Positions 35,031 through 43,449 of a stretch of 53,397 nt of DNA are shown one piece after another. The DNA is from Bacteroides sp. OF04-15BH (GTDB lineage Bacteria > Bacteroidota > Bacteroidia > Bacteroidales > Bacteroidaceae). The number at the start of each line of letters is the position of its first letter. Within the stretch, counting starts at the first letter, position 1. Below the pieces are notes generated by a model. That model saw nothing but the letters and a program-made list of their open reading frames with translations, made no database searches and had not been told where the DNA came from. The stretch covers positions 1 through 53,397 of the forward strand of contig NZ_QUEM01000027.1 in the NCBI RefSeq assembly GCF_003477995.1. The letters run 5' to 3'. The translations under genes were made by a program, and so were the position numbers.

Positions 35031-35788
35031 TCGATCCGATATTGGAGATCAAGGATGTGTCCATATCCTACGATAAGAAAGTGACGGCGGTGAAGAACGT
35101 GTCGGCCTGCGTGGAGCGTAACACCATTACGGCCATCATGGGTCCTTCGGGCTGTGGTAAGAGTACCCTGCTGCGCGCCGTGAACCGCATGCACGAACTG
35201 TATAAGAACATCAGCGTGACCGGAGAAATCCTGCTCAACGGGGAGAATATCCTGACCAAGGACCCGATTGAGGTGCGCCGCAACATCGGTATGGTGTTCC
35301 AGAGACCGAACCCGTTTCCGACCATGAGTATTTATGATAACGTGGTGGCCGGATATACGCTGAACGGCATCTCGCTGTCGAAACACAAGCGTGACGACCT
35401 GGTGGAGAAATGTCTGCGCAACGTGGCGCTGTGGGACGAGGTGAAGGATGTGCTCAACAAGCGCGGTACCTTCCTGTCCGGAGGTCAGCAGCAGCGTCTG
35501 TGCATCGCCCGCTCGCTGGCTCTGCAGCCGGACATCCTGCTCATGGACGAGCCGACATCGGCACTGGACCCGATTGCCACCAAGCATATTGAGGACCTGC
35601 TGGTGAAGCTGAAAAAGGAGGTGACCATTCTGATTGTGACACACAACATGTCGCAGGCCATGCGTATCTCGGACCGCTCCATGTTCATGTTCCTGGGTGA
35701 GCTGATTGAATATGATGATACAAAGAGAATGTTCGAAAGTCCGAAAGATGATCGGACAAGAGCCTATCTGACGGGTCAGATGGGATAA
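35018..35788 (+). CDS. pstB: Phosphate ABC transporter ATPase PstB
   Basis: A 256-residue ABC ATPase. Walker A GPSGCGKST is at 42-50. The Q-loop region MVFQRPNPFPTMSIYDN near 95 is highly specific to PstB. The signature LSGGQQQR is near 153 and Walker B ILLMDEPTSALDP near 174. It energises phosphate uptake. It is the last gene of the operon: a terminator lies 22 bp after the stop codon and there is no phoU in the window, although phoU commonly follows pstB. Confidence 0.96.
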   Translation: MENIVDPILEIKDVSISYDKKVTAVKNVSACVERNTITAIMGPSGCGKSTLLRAVNRMHELYKNISVTGEILLNGENILTKDPIEVRRNIGMVFQRPNPFPTMSIYDNVVAGYTLNGISLSKHKRDDLVEKCLRNVALWDEVKDVLNKRGTFLSGGQQQRLCIARSLALQPDILLMDEPTSALDPIATKHIEDLLVKLKKEVTILIVTHNMSQAMRISDRSMFMFLGELIEYDDTKRMFESPKDDRTRAYLTGQMG

Positions 35789-35810
35789 TAATTGATTATT
35801 AATGTGGGAA

Positions 35811-35842
35811 AATCCGGCTTTGCGAAAAGCCGGATTTTTTGT
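35811..35842. terminator. Terminator after pstB, probably bidirectional
   Basis: An 11-bp perfect stem (35811-35821 with 35826-35836) capped by a GCGA tetraloop, with T run on the + side and a shorter run of A (T on the - strand) on the other. It lies between pstB and the convergent GH2 gene. Confidence 0.9.
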
Positions 35843-35846
35843 CGTC

Positions 35847-38432
35847 TCATCGGGAAGGAGCCTTCAGGCGGATTTTCAGTGTGGCGGGTTGCAGACCGGG
35901 GGAGCTGACGCGCAGGGTGACCGGAGCCTTGCCGCCTTCGTGAGCCCGGATGATGGCCAGAAGCAGACCGTTGAAAGTGGGCCGCTCGGGGGACGAGAAG
36001 GTGATGTGGCAGGTAGGATCACCGTTGTCGGTGGCCACAATCTGTCCGTCGCCGCTGAGGAGCTCGCAGGTGACCGGCAGATTGGCATCGGGCACGGTGC
36101 GGCCTTGACGGTCGGTGACGCGCACGGTGACAAAGGCCAGCTCCTGACCGTCGGCGGTGAGTTTCCGTTTGTCGGACTCCACCTGCAGGGCATGGGTCGG
36201 ACCGGTGGTGCTCACTTCGTCGGTGGCCCAGCGCTTGCCGTTCTTATAGGTGACGGCGCGCAGAGTGCCCGGTTCGTAAACCACATCGTCCCAGCGGAGG
36301 CGGTAGGTGAAGGGAGCCTTCTTCTTGCGCCCTAAGGAGCGTCCGTTGAGGAAGAGTTCGGCTTCATCGCCCGAGGTGTAGACAAAGACGGGAGTGACCT
36401 GTCCGACGCGGTCGGGGAAATTCCAGTGCGGCAGGATATGGGCCATCGGTTTTTCGGGCATCCAGTGGGCCTGATAGAGATAGTAGCGGTCTTTGGGGAA
36501 TCCCGCCATATCGACAATGCCGAAATAGCTGCTGCGCGAGGTGGGGCGGTTTTTCTCCATCTCGGCCAGTTCCTTTTCCTTCTGTCGGATCTCTTCGGCC
36601 GACAGCTGGCTGTAGTTCAGCAGGATGGTCTGGTCGCTGTTGAAGGGGATGGGTTCGCCCAGATAGTCGAAGCCGGTCCACACGAACTCGCCGCAGATGG
36701 CCGGGTATTTGTCGAGGGCGGCAAATTCCTGGTCGGGCAGGCTGCCCCAGCCGGGTTCCTGCAGGTCGTAGGACGAGCATTGGAAACGGTCCGGGAAATA
36801 GACACCGCGGGAGCTCAGGGTGGAGCTGCTCTCGCTGGCAAAGCCTGCCAGATGCTCGTGGCCTGGCTTGTTGAGGAAGGTGCCGTAGAAATCCGGTCCT
36901 CCGAAGCCGCCCGAAGGATAGTTCATGCCGTGGACATCCACTTGCAGTTCGGTGCCGTTCAGGGCCGATTTGGAAGGCCAGGACGCGCCGAAGGTTACGG
37001 GGCGGGTGGTATCATAGCGGTGGACCACCTCGGTGAGATGGCGAGTCATGCCGCTCTCGGGGTGGTACTGTTCGTCGACTTCATTGCCGGTGCTCCACAG
37101 AATGACGGACGGATGGTTGCGGTCGCGGCATACCAGGGCCTGCAGATCCTTTTCGTGCCACTCGCGGAACAGGGTGGCATAGTCGCCGGACTTCTTGCCC
37201 ACGGTCCAGCAGTCGAAGGCCTCGTCCATGATGAGCATGCCCATCTGGTCTGCCAGATCCAGCAGCTCGGGCGCCGGGGTGTTGTGTGAGGTACGGATGG
37301 CATTGCATCCGAAGCTCTTCAGAATCTGGAGCTGGCGCTTTAGGGCGCTGGTGTTTACAGCAGTCCCTAAAGCCCCCAGATCGTGGTGCATGCATACGCC
37401 CCGCAACGGCACGTGTTTTCCGTTAAGCAGGAAACCACGGTCGTGTGTGAAGGCGATGCTGCGGACGCCGAACGGCGTTTCATAGTGGTCAACAAGACGG
37501 TTGCCGCAGAACACGGATACAACCGCCATATAAAGGTGAGGATCATTAAGGTTCCAGAGATGCGGACGGGCGATGCGCAGCACGGCCTGTCCCTTGCGGG
37601 TGGACTCGCCCGGCAGAGAAATACTCTTGCAGTCGCTTTGGGCAAGACACCGGCCCGGAGTGCCGTCGTCGCGGCGGGAATGGACGGCGACCTGATAAGA
37701 AAGGGTGGAAGCGTCTTTTTCGTGATTTTCGAAATCAATGTCCACACAGATCTGAGCCGCCTGCTCCGTGATGCTCGGGGTGGTGACAAAGACACCCCAC
37801 TGGGCGATGTGCTGTTGCGGACGGGTGAGCAGACGCACATGGCGGTAGATGCCCGCGCCGGGATACCAGCGGGAGCCCCAGGTTTCGGTGTTCAGGCGGA
37901 CGGCTACGACATTATTGCCGCCCCAGTGCACAAAGGGGGTGAGATCTACCCGGAAAGAAGTATAGCCATAGGGATGGCCACCGGCCTTGTGGCCGTTGAC
38001 CCACACTTCGGCGTGGGCCATCGCTCCGTCGAAATCCAGATAGGCCCGCTGTCCCTTTTGAGAGGCCGGCAGCGGAAACTGCTTGCGGTACCAGCCGATG
38101 CCGCGCCAGGGCAGTTTGCCGGTCAGACCGTCGAGATCCTTGCGGAAGGGGCCTTCGATGCCCCAGTCGTGCGGCAGGTCCAACGCGCGCCAGCGGCTGT
38201 CGTCGTAGGCGGAGTCGGAAGGAGCGGGAGACGGTTCGGGCAGCGTGCTACCGTCGGGCTGCAGACCGAAGCGGGCAAAGCGCCAGTCGCGGTCGAAAGA
38301 CTGCGTGCTGCCCGGAACCTCCGTATGGTTTGTCCGTTCGGAATGTTGAAACTGTTTTTCAGGCAGAGCCAGGGCGGATGTCACGGAGAGGCAGAAGGAC
38401 ATCATCATCCATAAGAAGTGTTTTGTGATCAT
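35847..38432 (-). CDS. Glycoside hydrolase family 2 beta-galactosidase
   Basis: An 861-residue secreted or periplasmic enzyme with a signal peptide ending near ALAL (about residue 23). Domains in order are the GH2 sugar-binding domain (about 45-200), the Ig-like domain (200-320), the catalytic barrel (about 325-620) and C-terminal DUF4982-like and Ig-like domains. ILWSTGNEVDEQ places the acid/base Glu near 451. The Glu of ASESSS near 533 is the likely nucleophile, with GEFVWTGFDYLGEP following near 581. It would release terminal galactose. It is the third gene of an apparent GH29-GH89-GH2 operon. Exact specificity is not readable. Confidence 0.88.
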   Translation of the reverse strand: MITKHFLWMMMSFCLSVTSALALPEKQFQHSERTNHTEVPGSTQSFDRDWRFARFGLQPDGSTLPEPSPAPSDSAYDDSRWRALDLPHDWGIEGPFRKDLDGLTGKLPWRGIGWYRKQFPLPASQKGQRAYLDFDGAMAHAEVWVNGHKAGGHPYGYTSFRVDLTPFVHWGGNNVVAVRLNTETWGSRWYPGAGIYRHVRLLTRPQQHIAQWGVFVTTPSITEQAAQICVDIDFENHEKDASTLSYQVAVHSRRDDGTPGRCLAQSDCKSISLPGESTRKGQAVLRIARPHLWNLNDPHLYMAVVSVFCGNRLVDHYETPFGVRSIAFTHDRGFLLNGKHVPLRGVCMHHDLGALGTAVNTSALKRQLQILKSFGCNAIRTSHNTPAPELLDLADQMGMLIMDEAFDCWTVGKKSGDYATLFREWHEKDLQALVCRDRNHPSVILWSTGNEVDEQYHPESGMTRHLTEVVHRYDTTRPVTFGASWPSKSALNGTELQVDVHGMNYPSGGFGGPDFYGTFLNKPGHEHLAGFASESSSTLSSRGVYFPDRFQCSSYDLQEPGWGSLPDQEFAALDKYPAICGEFVWTGFDYLGEPIPFNSDQTILLNYSQLSAEEIRQKEKELAEMEKNRPTSRSSYFGIVDMAGFPKDRYYLYQAHWMPEKPMAHILPHWNFPDRVGQVTPVFVYTSGDEAELFLNGRSLGRKKKAPFTYRLRWDDVVYEPGTLRAVTYKNGKRWATDEVSTTGPTHALQVESDKRKLTADGQELAFVTVRVTDRQGRTVPDANLPVTCELLSGDGQIVATDNGDPTCHITFSSPERPTFNGLLLAIIRAHEGGKAPVTLRVSSPGLQPATLKIRLKAPSR

Positions 38433-38517
38433 AGTCTCTTGTTTTTTTCAAAGAAACAAAAAATATGCCTTCAAGATGATTCCAAGCTGTGGGTTGGCAA
38501 TAAAATATTGATTTTAA

Positions 38518-40851
38518 TCAACATTTCCTGTTTTTCTTGAAAAGACAGATTTCCTGAACGGTTCCGTTTGACCGGAAATGACTGTTGCAGGACGGATTTA
38601 GCGGAGACGCAGCGAATAGACCGAAGGGCGGCCGTTGGACTGCAGAACGCGCAGACGGAGGTCGCGTGCCCAGCTCCTTGCGGTATTTTTTCAGGATACG
38701 CCAGACCATGGCAGTGCCTTTGCCTGACGCAGTGGCGGTAAAGCCGGTATCTGTTAGCGTGAATTTCTCTTCAAAGTCGATCATGCGCTGACGGAAAGCC
38801 TGTTCGTCGAACGGTTGTTTCCGGCGCAGGGCATCGAGCACGGCATCCGTGAACATGCGCCAGCGGCGGTGATAATAATCCCGGGTGAGTCCTGCCCAGG
38901 AGCGGTTGGCATAGTCGTTGAGGCTCTGTCCCTTCTCGCCCCAGGTGGTGAGCAGGGTACGCGCATTGGTGCGGTAATAACGCTGCTCCTCGGGGGTGGT
39001 GCCGAAAGCCGAGGCATCGGCCAGCCATTTGCCGAAGGAGAAGGTGAGGTGGGCAGACAACAGGGTTTCCATGTCGGTGAGCACCTGGTCCATTCGGGCG
39101 GCATAGTGCTCCGCTCCGTGCAGGTCCTGACGGCGGTAGCAGGCTGTGAGACTGTCGCGCAGCTCGCCGAAGTAGTTGCCCAGCACCTGACGGCCCAGAT
39201 TGATGACATCGAACAGGTAAGTGTTCCGGTCGGTGAGGCGACGGGCCTGCAACATATCCTCCCAGATGCGGAAGAGCACCCGGTTGTCGTATTCAATCTG
39301 CGGATTGGTGGTCCAGTTGCCGTGGCCGGTGAGCGACGGACGGGCGTTGGTCAGGGTGCCCTGTCCCAGGCGGGCTGTGGCGGTATAGACCTGGTCGAGC
39401 AATTCGAGCCAGGCTTTCCGCTGGCCGGGTACGGCGCTTCCGATGCGGCGGTCGGCCCATGCCTGAATCCATTCCTGGTCGGTGCGCTGATGGTTCCATG
39501 CCTTTTCGAAGACATATTCATAGAGGAAGGGGTTCACATCGAACGATTCGAGGGTGGAGCCGAGGCCCCAGAAATTCGGGCCGCCATGACGGATCACCTC
39601 TTCGATGCGGCGGCCGGTTTCTTTCAGGTTGCCGGCCAGCATGGTGTTGCCGCCGAAATTGCCCAGATAGCACCACAGGAAGGGCTGACCGAAATAAGAG
39701 TCGGTATAGCGCCACACCTCGGTGTTTTCGGCAAAATAGTCGAGCAGGATCATCTTGTTGCGCGGAACGGCATTGACAAAGGCGTTGATGCGCGGGTTGG
39801 TCCAGTGGCCCCGGTCGAAATAGAACAGCCAGGTCATCTGGAGCCAGCTGGCTTCGGGATCGCACTGGGTGATGGTCTGGTAAATGGTGCGCGACACGGT
39901 GGCCAGATATTCCGGTTCCCAGCTGGGCGACTCGATTTCGTTGAACGGGTCGGCTCCGTAGATGTGGTCTGTGCCGTAAAGACGGGTCTGCTCTTCGAGA
40001 AAGAGTTTCTGGATGCGGGCAAACAGCGGGTCGAGCGGATCGAGGAAGTAGCTGCGGTAGCGGTCGGCAAAACCGCCCCACGAACTCATCCGGTTGATTT
40101 TGGCCTGAGGATAGATCTTACGGATCTGCGGGGGCACATGACCGGCAAAGGCCGGCAGAACGGGGGTCATGTTCAGGGCACGTTCGCGGGCCACAATCTT
40201 TTTCTGAAGCGCTTCCTGATGCTGGAGCCAGGAATCCGGAAGATTGCCCTGCCAGGAGTCGAAGTTGGTCATGCGGTGCCAGGGCAGATGTGCCGGTCCG
40301 GTGAAATAGTTCCGGATCTCCTGTTCATCGAGACCCAGACGGGTCCACACCTTGAGCCATACCGACTCCTGACCGGTGATGGCCAGCGGCATGTTGATGC
40401 CGTTGAGCGCCATCCAGTCGATGAAATGCTCCCATTCCTTCCACTGCCACCAGGCCATGGTATAGCCAAAGGTGCAATAGTTCAGGAAGAAACGCTTCGG
40501 AGTGCGTGCTTCGATGCGTATCTTCCCGGCGACGGCAGGAAAGGTATCAGGCAGTTCGGTCGGGTCGTGGGCAAACCAGGACACGGATGTCTTGCAGAAA
40601 TATTTCAGATAATGGTTGAGTCCTACGGCCATGGAATTGGCTGAGTTTCCCCGGATGACAATCCGAGGGCCTTCGGAATAAAGTTCGAAGACATCCTTCT
40701 TTTCCTGTTTCAGTTGTTCAAAACGGACCTTGGAGGATAAAGAAGGAGCGATACGGCGCAGAAGCCCGTAGGCCTCTGCCGTATCGCGTGTGGCAGCCTG
40801 AGTGAGTAAACTGCCGATATGGAATATGATCAGGAAAAGTATTTTTTTCAT
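38518..40851 (-). CDS. GH89 alpha-N-acetylglucosaminidase with an altered C-terminal tail
   Basis: A 777-residue enzyme with a signal peptide (about 1-19), an N-terminal NAGLU domain and the GH89 barrel. DPFNE places one catalytic Glu at 305 and TLESFD the other at 435. The 130-residue spacing equals that of human NAGLU (316 and 446). It would release alpha-linked GlcNAc, for example from gastric-type mucin. The normal family end seems to fall at LKKYRKEL near 727. The last 50 residues come from reading a copied piece of another gene in the wrong frame and are rich in Pro, Ser and Arg. The core is intact, so activity may be kept. Confidence 0.88.
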   Translation of the reverse strand: MKKILFLIIFHIGSLLTQAATRDTAEAYGLLRRIAPSLSSKVRFEQLKQEKKDVFELYSEGPRIVIRGNSANSMAVGLNHYLKYFCKTSVSWFAHDPTELPDTFPAVAGKIRIEARTPKRFFLNYCTFGYTMAWWQWKEWEHFIDWMALNGINMPLAITGQESVWLKVWTRLGLDEQEIRNYFTGPAHLPWHRMTNFDSWQGNLPDSWLQHQEALQKKIVARERALNMTPVLPAFAGHVPPQIRKIYPQAKINRMSSWGGFADRYRSYFLDPLDPLFARIQKLFLEEQTRLYGTDHIYGADPFNEIESPSWEPEYLATVSRTIYQTITQCDPEASWLQMTWLFYFDRGHWTNPRINAFVNAVPRNKMILLDYFAENTEVWRYTDSYFGQPFLWCYLGNFGGNTMLAGNLKETGRRIEEVIRHGGPNFWGLGSTLESFDVNPFLYEYVFEKAWNHQRTDQEWIQAWADRRIGSAVPGQRKAWLELLDQVYTATARLGQGTLTNARPSLTGHGNWTTNPQIEYDNRVLFRIWEDMLQARRLTDRNTYLFDVINLGRQVLGNYFGELRDSLTACYRRQDLHGAEHYAARMDQVLTDMETLLSAHLTFSFGKWLADASAFGTTPEEQRYYRTNARTLLTTWGEKGQSLNDYANRSWAGLTRDYYHRRWRMFTDAVLDALRRKQPFDEQAFRQRMIDFEEKFTLTDTGFTATASGKGTAMVWRILKKYRKELGTRPPSARSAVQRPPFGLFAASPLNPSCNSHFRSNGTVQEICLFKKNRKC
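38598..38671. repeat. 74-bp copy of the 3' end of the GH29 gene inside GH89
   Basis: 72 of 74 bases are identical to 40885-40958. Read on the - strand in its own frame it encodes RDLRLRVLQSNGRPSVY and a SLRLR end with a TAA stop, the last strand of a discoidin-like domain. Both base differences are synonymous in that frame, but GH89 is read through it in a different frame. It looks like the remnant of a lost paralogue. Confidence 0.9.
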
Positions 40852-40884
40852 GAATGACAGGTAATGAAATAACTGGACTACGGA

Positions 40885-40958
40885 TTAGCGGAGACGCAGC
40901 GAATAGACCGAAGGGCGGCCGTTGGACTGCAGGACGCGCAGACGGAGGTCGCGAGCCC
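40885..40958. repeat. Parent copy of the 74-bp repeat at the end of the GH29 gene
   Basis: This is the true 3' end of the fucosidase gene, including its stop codon. It matches 38598-38671 at 72 of 74 positions in the same orientation, 2287 bp apart, and so could support recombination that deletes the GH89 gene. Confidence 0.9.
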
Positions 40959-42336
40959 GGATCTTGCGGTCGAACTTCAGGTCGATAAAGCCATAGCCCA
41001 TGAAACTCTGGGGCTGGGTGGCCGGGTCAATCCGGTCCTGATGGAGGGTTTTCCAGGTTTTTCCGTCGAGATACTCCAAGGCATACTCGCCGATGCTGCC
41101 CTTGCCGATGATGAGGAAGAGTTGCTTGAAGGCTACTTTCCGGGCCAGACGGATCTGGAGTACGGAAAGGCTGTCGCCGGTCCAGGCGGTAGACACGTCA
41201 CTGTCTACGGCATAGAGCGGACCGTTGTGCAGGGCATCGTCCTTATGGATGCCGGTGGCCGTGGCTGTGGCGTTGCGGGTCAGCGACGACGGGGTTTTCG
41301 GCTTCTTGGGGAAGTCGCCGCCGTTTTGGATGCCGAGCAGAGACGCCAATTCCTCAATGCGCCGGATGGCCAGCGGGTTCTGTTCACCGTGGGTGTCCGG
41401 CGGAATATTCAGGAGCAGACAGTTGTCGTTGGCAGTGGAGCCGTGGAAGATTTCTTCCAGTTCCTCCAGCTCGCGCACGGTGGTGTCCTCGGGATGAGAG
41501 AACCAGTTGCCCAGCACGGATATGGTCTGGGTACACTCATAGGGCAGATAATATTCCTGACCCTGATAGGTATAGATCTTCGGGTCGTCCTGAACCGGCA
41601 GGAACGGGTCCCACAGACGGAAGTCGGAAGGGAAGTACACAATCGGGTCGCCGGCTTTCATGTCGACCGGACGCTTGCCGATGGTCCAGTTGGTGGAAAT
41701 CTGGCACTGCGGTTGCAGCTTCTTGACGAAATCATAGACCTCGGGCAGATACCACTGGTCCACCTTGCGGTCCCAGGCACCGTCGAACCACAGTTCGGCC
41801 ACCGGTCCGTATTGGGTCATCAGCTCGCCGAGCTGCTTTTTCATGAATTCGATATATTTGCGCGGGTCCGGATCCCGGTAAAGCGGTTCGTGGCGGTCCC
41901 ACAGCGAGTAGTAGATGGAAAAGGCAATGCCTTCCTTCTTGCAGGCGTCGGACACGGCCCGCACGATATCGGCCTTATGGCGCACCTGAGGGTTGGCCAC
42001 ATCATAATCGGTGTATTTGCTGTCCCACAGGCAGAAACCGTCGTGATGCTTGGTGGTGAGCACGATGGAGCGCATGCCGGCACGTTTGGCATGACGCACC
42101 CATTGGGCCGCCTTCTCGGCAATATCAGCCGGGGGAGCATAGACCGAAGCTGCAGCAGAACCGTCGCTCCACTCGGCATTCAGATAAGTGTTCATACCAA
42201 AATGAAGGAACATGCCGTATTTACGGTCGATCATGGCCTTTTGTCCCGGAGTGGGAACCACGTCGGGCCGGGCCGCACGGGCTGTACCGGTGGCGAGCAG
42301 CAGCGACAGGGCCAACAGAAGAGAATAATTTTTCAT
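40885..42336 (-). CDS. GH29 alpha-L-fucosidase with C-terminal discoidin-like domain
   Basis: A 483-residue secreted enzyme. The frame stays open far upstream to 43308, but only the ATG at 42336 gives a signal peptide (MKNYSLLLALSLLLATGTARA) and lies after the promoter. KYGMFLHFGMNT near 39, KHHDGFCLW near 96 and ELWFDG, with the nucleophile Asp at about 185, define GH29. Residues 350-483 form an F5/8-type (discoidin-like) domain that probably binds carbohydrate. It would remove terminal L-fucose. First gene of the - strand glycosidase operon; the GH89 gene begins 33 bp after its stop. Confidence 0.92.
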   Translation of the reverse strand: MKNYSLLLALSLLLATGTARAARPDVVPTPGQKAMIDRKYGMFLHFGMNTYLNAEWSDGSAAASVYAPPADIAEKAAQWVRHAKRAGMRSIVLTTKHHDGFCLWDSKYTDYDVANPQVRHKADIVRAVSDACKKEGIAFSIYYSLWDRHEPLYRDPDPRKYIEFMKKQLGELMTQYGPVAELWFDGAWDRKVDQWYLPEVYDFVKKLQPQCQISTNWTIGKRPVDMKAGDPIVYFPSDFRLWDPFLPVQDDPKIYTYQGQEYYLPYECTQTISVLGNWFSHPEDTTVRELEELEEIFHGSTANDNCLLLNIPPDTHGEQNPLAIRRIEELASLLGIQNGGDFPKKPKTPSSLTRNATATATGIHKDDALHNGPLYAVDSDVSTAWTGDSLSVLQIRLARKVAFKQLFLIIGKGSIGEYALEYLDGKTWKTLHQDRIDPATQPQSFMGYGFIDLKFDRKIRARDLRLRVLQSNGRPSVYSLRLR

Positions 42337-42364
42337 GTGTAGAATCAGATTTGGGTTGTTTTTG

Positions 42365-42372
42365 CAAAAATA
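42365..42372 (-). promoter_or_regulatory. -7 promoter element of the glycosidase operon
   Basis: On the - strand this reads TATTTTTG followed by C, a perfect TAnnTTTG. The leader to the GH29 ATG would be about 20 nt. Confidence 0.6.
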
Positions 42373-42407
42373 GAAGGAAAACGGCAGAAAGAAAAGGAAA
42401 AATGCGA

Positions 42408-42421
42408 TGCAAAACTTTGCA
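42408..42421. repeat. Palindrome between the two divergent promoters
   Basis: TGCAAAacTTTGCA is a perfect 6-bp inverted repeat with a 2-bp spacer. It lies 35 bp upstream of the GH29 -7 element and 29 bp upstream of the AraC -7 element, where a shared regulator could act on both. Confidence 0.4.
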
Positions 42422-42450
42422 AAAAACGATATTTTTGTCGGGGGAGGAGT

Positions 42451-42458
42451 TATATTTG
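42451..42458 (+). promoter_or_regulatory. -7 promoter element of the AraC regulator gene
   Basis: TATATTTG followed by C is a perfect TAnnTTTG. The palindrome CGGCAaaTGCCG (42459-42470) begins on the next base and would cover the transcription start, a place suited to autorepression. Confidence 0.6.
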
Positions 42459-42483
42459 CGGCAAATGCCGAAAAAAGAGAAGT

Positions 42484-43347
42484 ATGAGATATGCCGATTT
42501 TCAGAACACCTTTTCGCTGCAGATGATTTATGCGGGATATTATGAGGCGGGGAAAGAGTGGTGTTATAAGGATGTGATCAGTCCGTTTTCGAGACTGTAT
42601 CTGGTGGAGCGCGGAGAGGGCTGGGTGTATATGAACGGAGAGAAATTCCACTTGCAGGAAGGAGACCTGTTTCTGATTCCCAAGTTCACATATCATGCCT
42701 ATCAGTGCGATGACTATATGAGTCACTACTATATCTGTTTTCTGGATCAGTTTATCGGAGAAAAGAGTCTGTTTGACTGTTTCCGCCTTCGTTATCAGAC
42801 CCGGGCGGGAAAGCTGGACGAGTGTCTGATGAAGCGTTTTCTGGAGCTGAACCCCGACTGTCAGATTGTCAATCCGGACCCGAAATCGTATGATAACCGG
42901 GCCGATCTGTTTGAGGCAACCCACGGGAAAAGCCTGAGGGAGCTCCGGGCGGATCTGGAGAGCAAGGGCATCCTGCTGCAACTGTTTGCCCGCTTTGTGG
43001 AGCAGGAAGAACCTTTTGCCGTGCAAAGCTTTGAGCAGCATGTGGGGATGAGCAAGGTGTTCCATTACATCAACAGTCATCTGGACCATCCGATCACGGT
43101 GCGCGAACTGGCCGAGGTGATGTGCGTCAGTCCCGATCATTTTACACGACTGTTTAAAAATGTAAACGGAATGCCCCCCAACCGTTTTGTGCAGATGAAG
43201 CGCATCGAGCGGGCGCAAACCCTGCTTCTGCTTTCGGATCTGAGCATCAAGGAAGTGGCTGAGGCGGTGGGGATACCGAATTTGTCCCAGTTCTCGAAAC
43301 TCTTTCACAAAATGACCGGAGTGGCTCCGCGAACCTTCCGGAAATAG
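42484..43347 (+). CDS. AraC-family regulator divergent from the glycosidase operon
   Basis: A 287-residue regulator. The N-terminal half is an AraC-type cupin sensing domain (SRLYLVERGEGWVYMNGEKF near 32, LFLIPKFTYHAY near 62). The C-terminal 100 residues carry two helix-turn-helix motifs (ITVRELAEVMCVSPDHFTRL near 198, KEVAEAVGIPNLSQFSKLF near 256) and the usual FHKMTGVAPRTFRK end. Sharing a 147-bp gap with GH29, it most likely activates the glycosidase genes in response to a fucosylated or other host sugar. The ligand is unknown. Confidence 0.9.
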   Translation: MRYADFQNTFSLQMIYAGYYEAGKEWCYKDVISPFSRLYLVERGEGWVYMNGEKFHLQEGDLFLIPKFTYHAYQCDDYMSHYYICFLDQFIGEKSLFDCFRLRYQTRAGKLDECLMKRFLELNPDCQIVNPDPKSYDNRADLFEATHGKSLRELRADLESKGILLQLFARFVEQEEPFAVQSFEQHVGMSKVFHYINSHLDHPITVRELAEVMCVSPDHFTRLFKNVNGMPPNRFVQMKRIERAQTLLLLSDLSIKEVAEAVGIPNLSQFSKLFHKMTGVAPRTFRK

Positions 43348-43413
43348 AAGAGTAGCTTTTCTGAAACGGATGTGAATGTTTGTTTATTTCCCCTCTTTTT
43401 AAGCGCCTTTGCT

Positions 43414-43421
43414 TATTTTTG
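43414..43421 (+). promoter_or_regulatory. -7 promoter element of the peptidase operon
   Basis: TATTTTTG followed by C is a perfect TAnnTTTG, 28 bp before the ATG at 43450. It also argues against any coding start upstream, although the frame is open from 43372. Confidence 0.55.
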
Positions 43422-43449
43422 CGGGGAAAAACAATCTTTTACGATAACT

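Noticed and set aside
38433..38517. Possible terminator between GH89 and GH2
   Set aside because: Only a weak AT hairpin without a T run on the - strand; GH2 is more likely in the same operon.
38815..40644. 609-codon + strand frame opposite GH89
   Set aside because: Shadow of a conserved enzyme; no domain, no promoter.
42337..43308. Possible 324-residue N-terminal extension of the GH29 fucosidase
   Set aside because: It lies antisense to the AraC gene, precedes the likely promoter, and the signal peptide begins only at 42336.
43372..43449. Upstream extension of the large peptidase
   Set aside because: A perfect -7 element at 43414 lies inside it and the signal peptide starts at 43450 or 43462.
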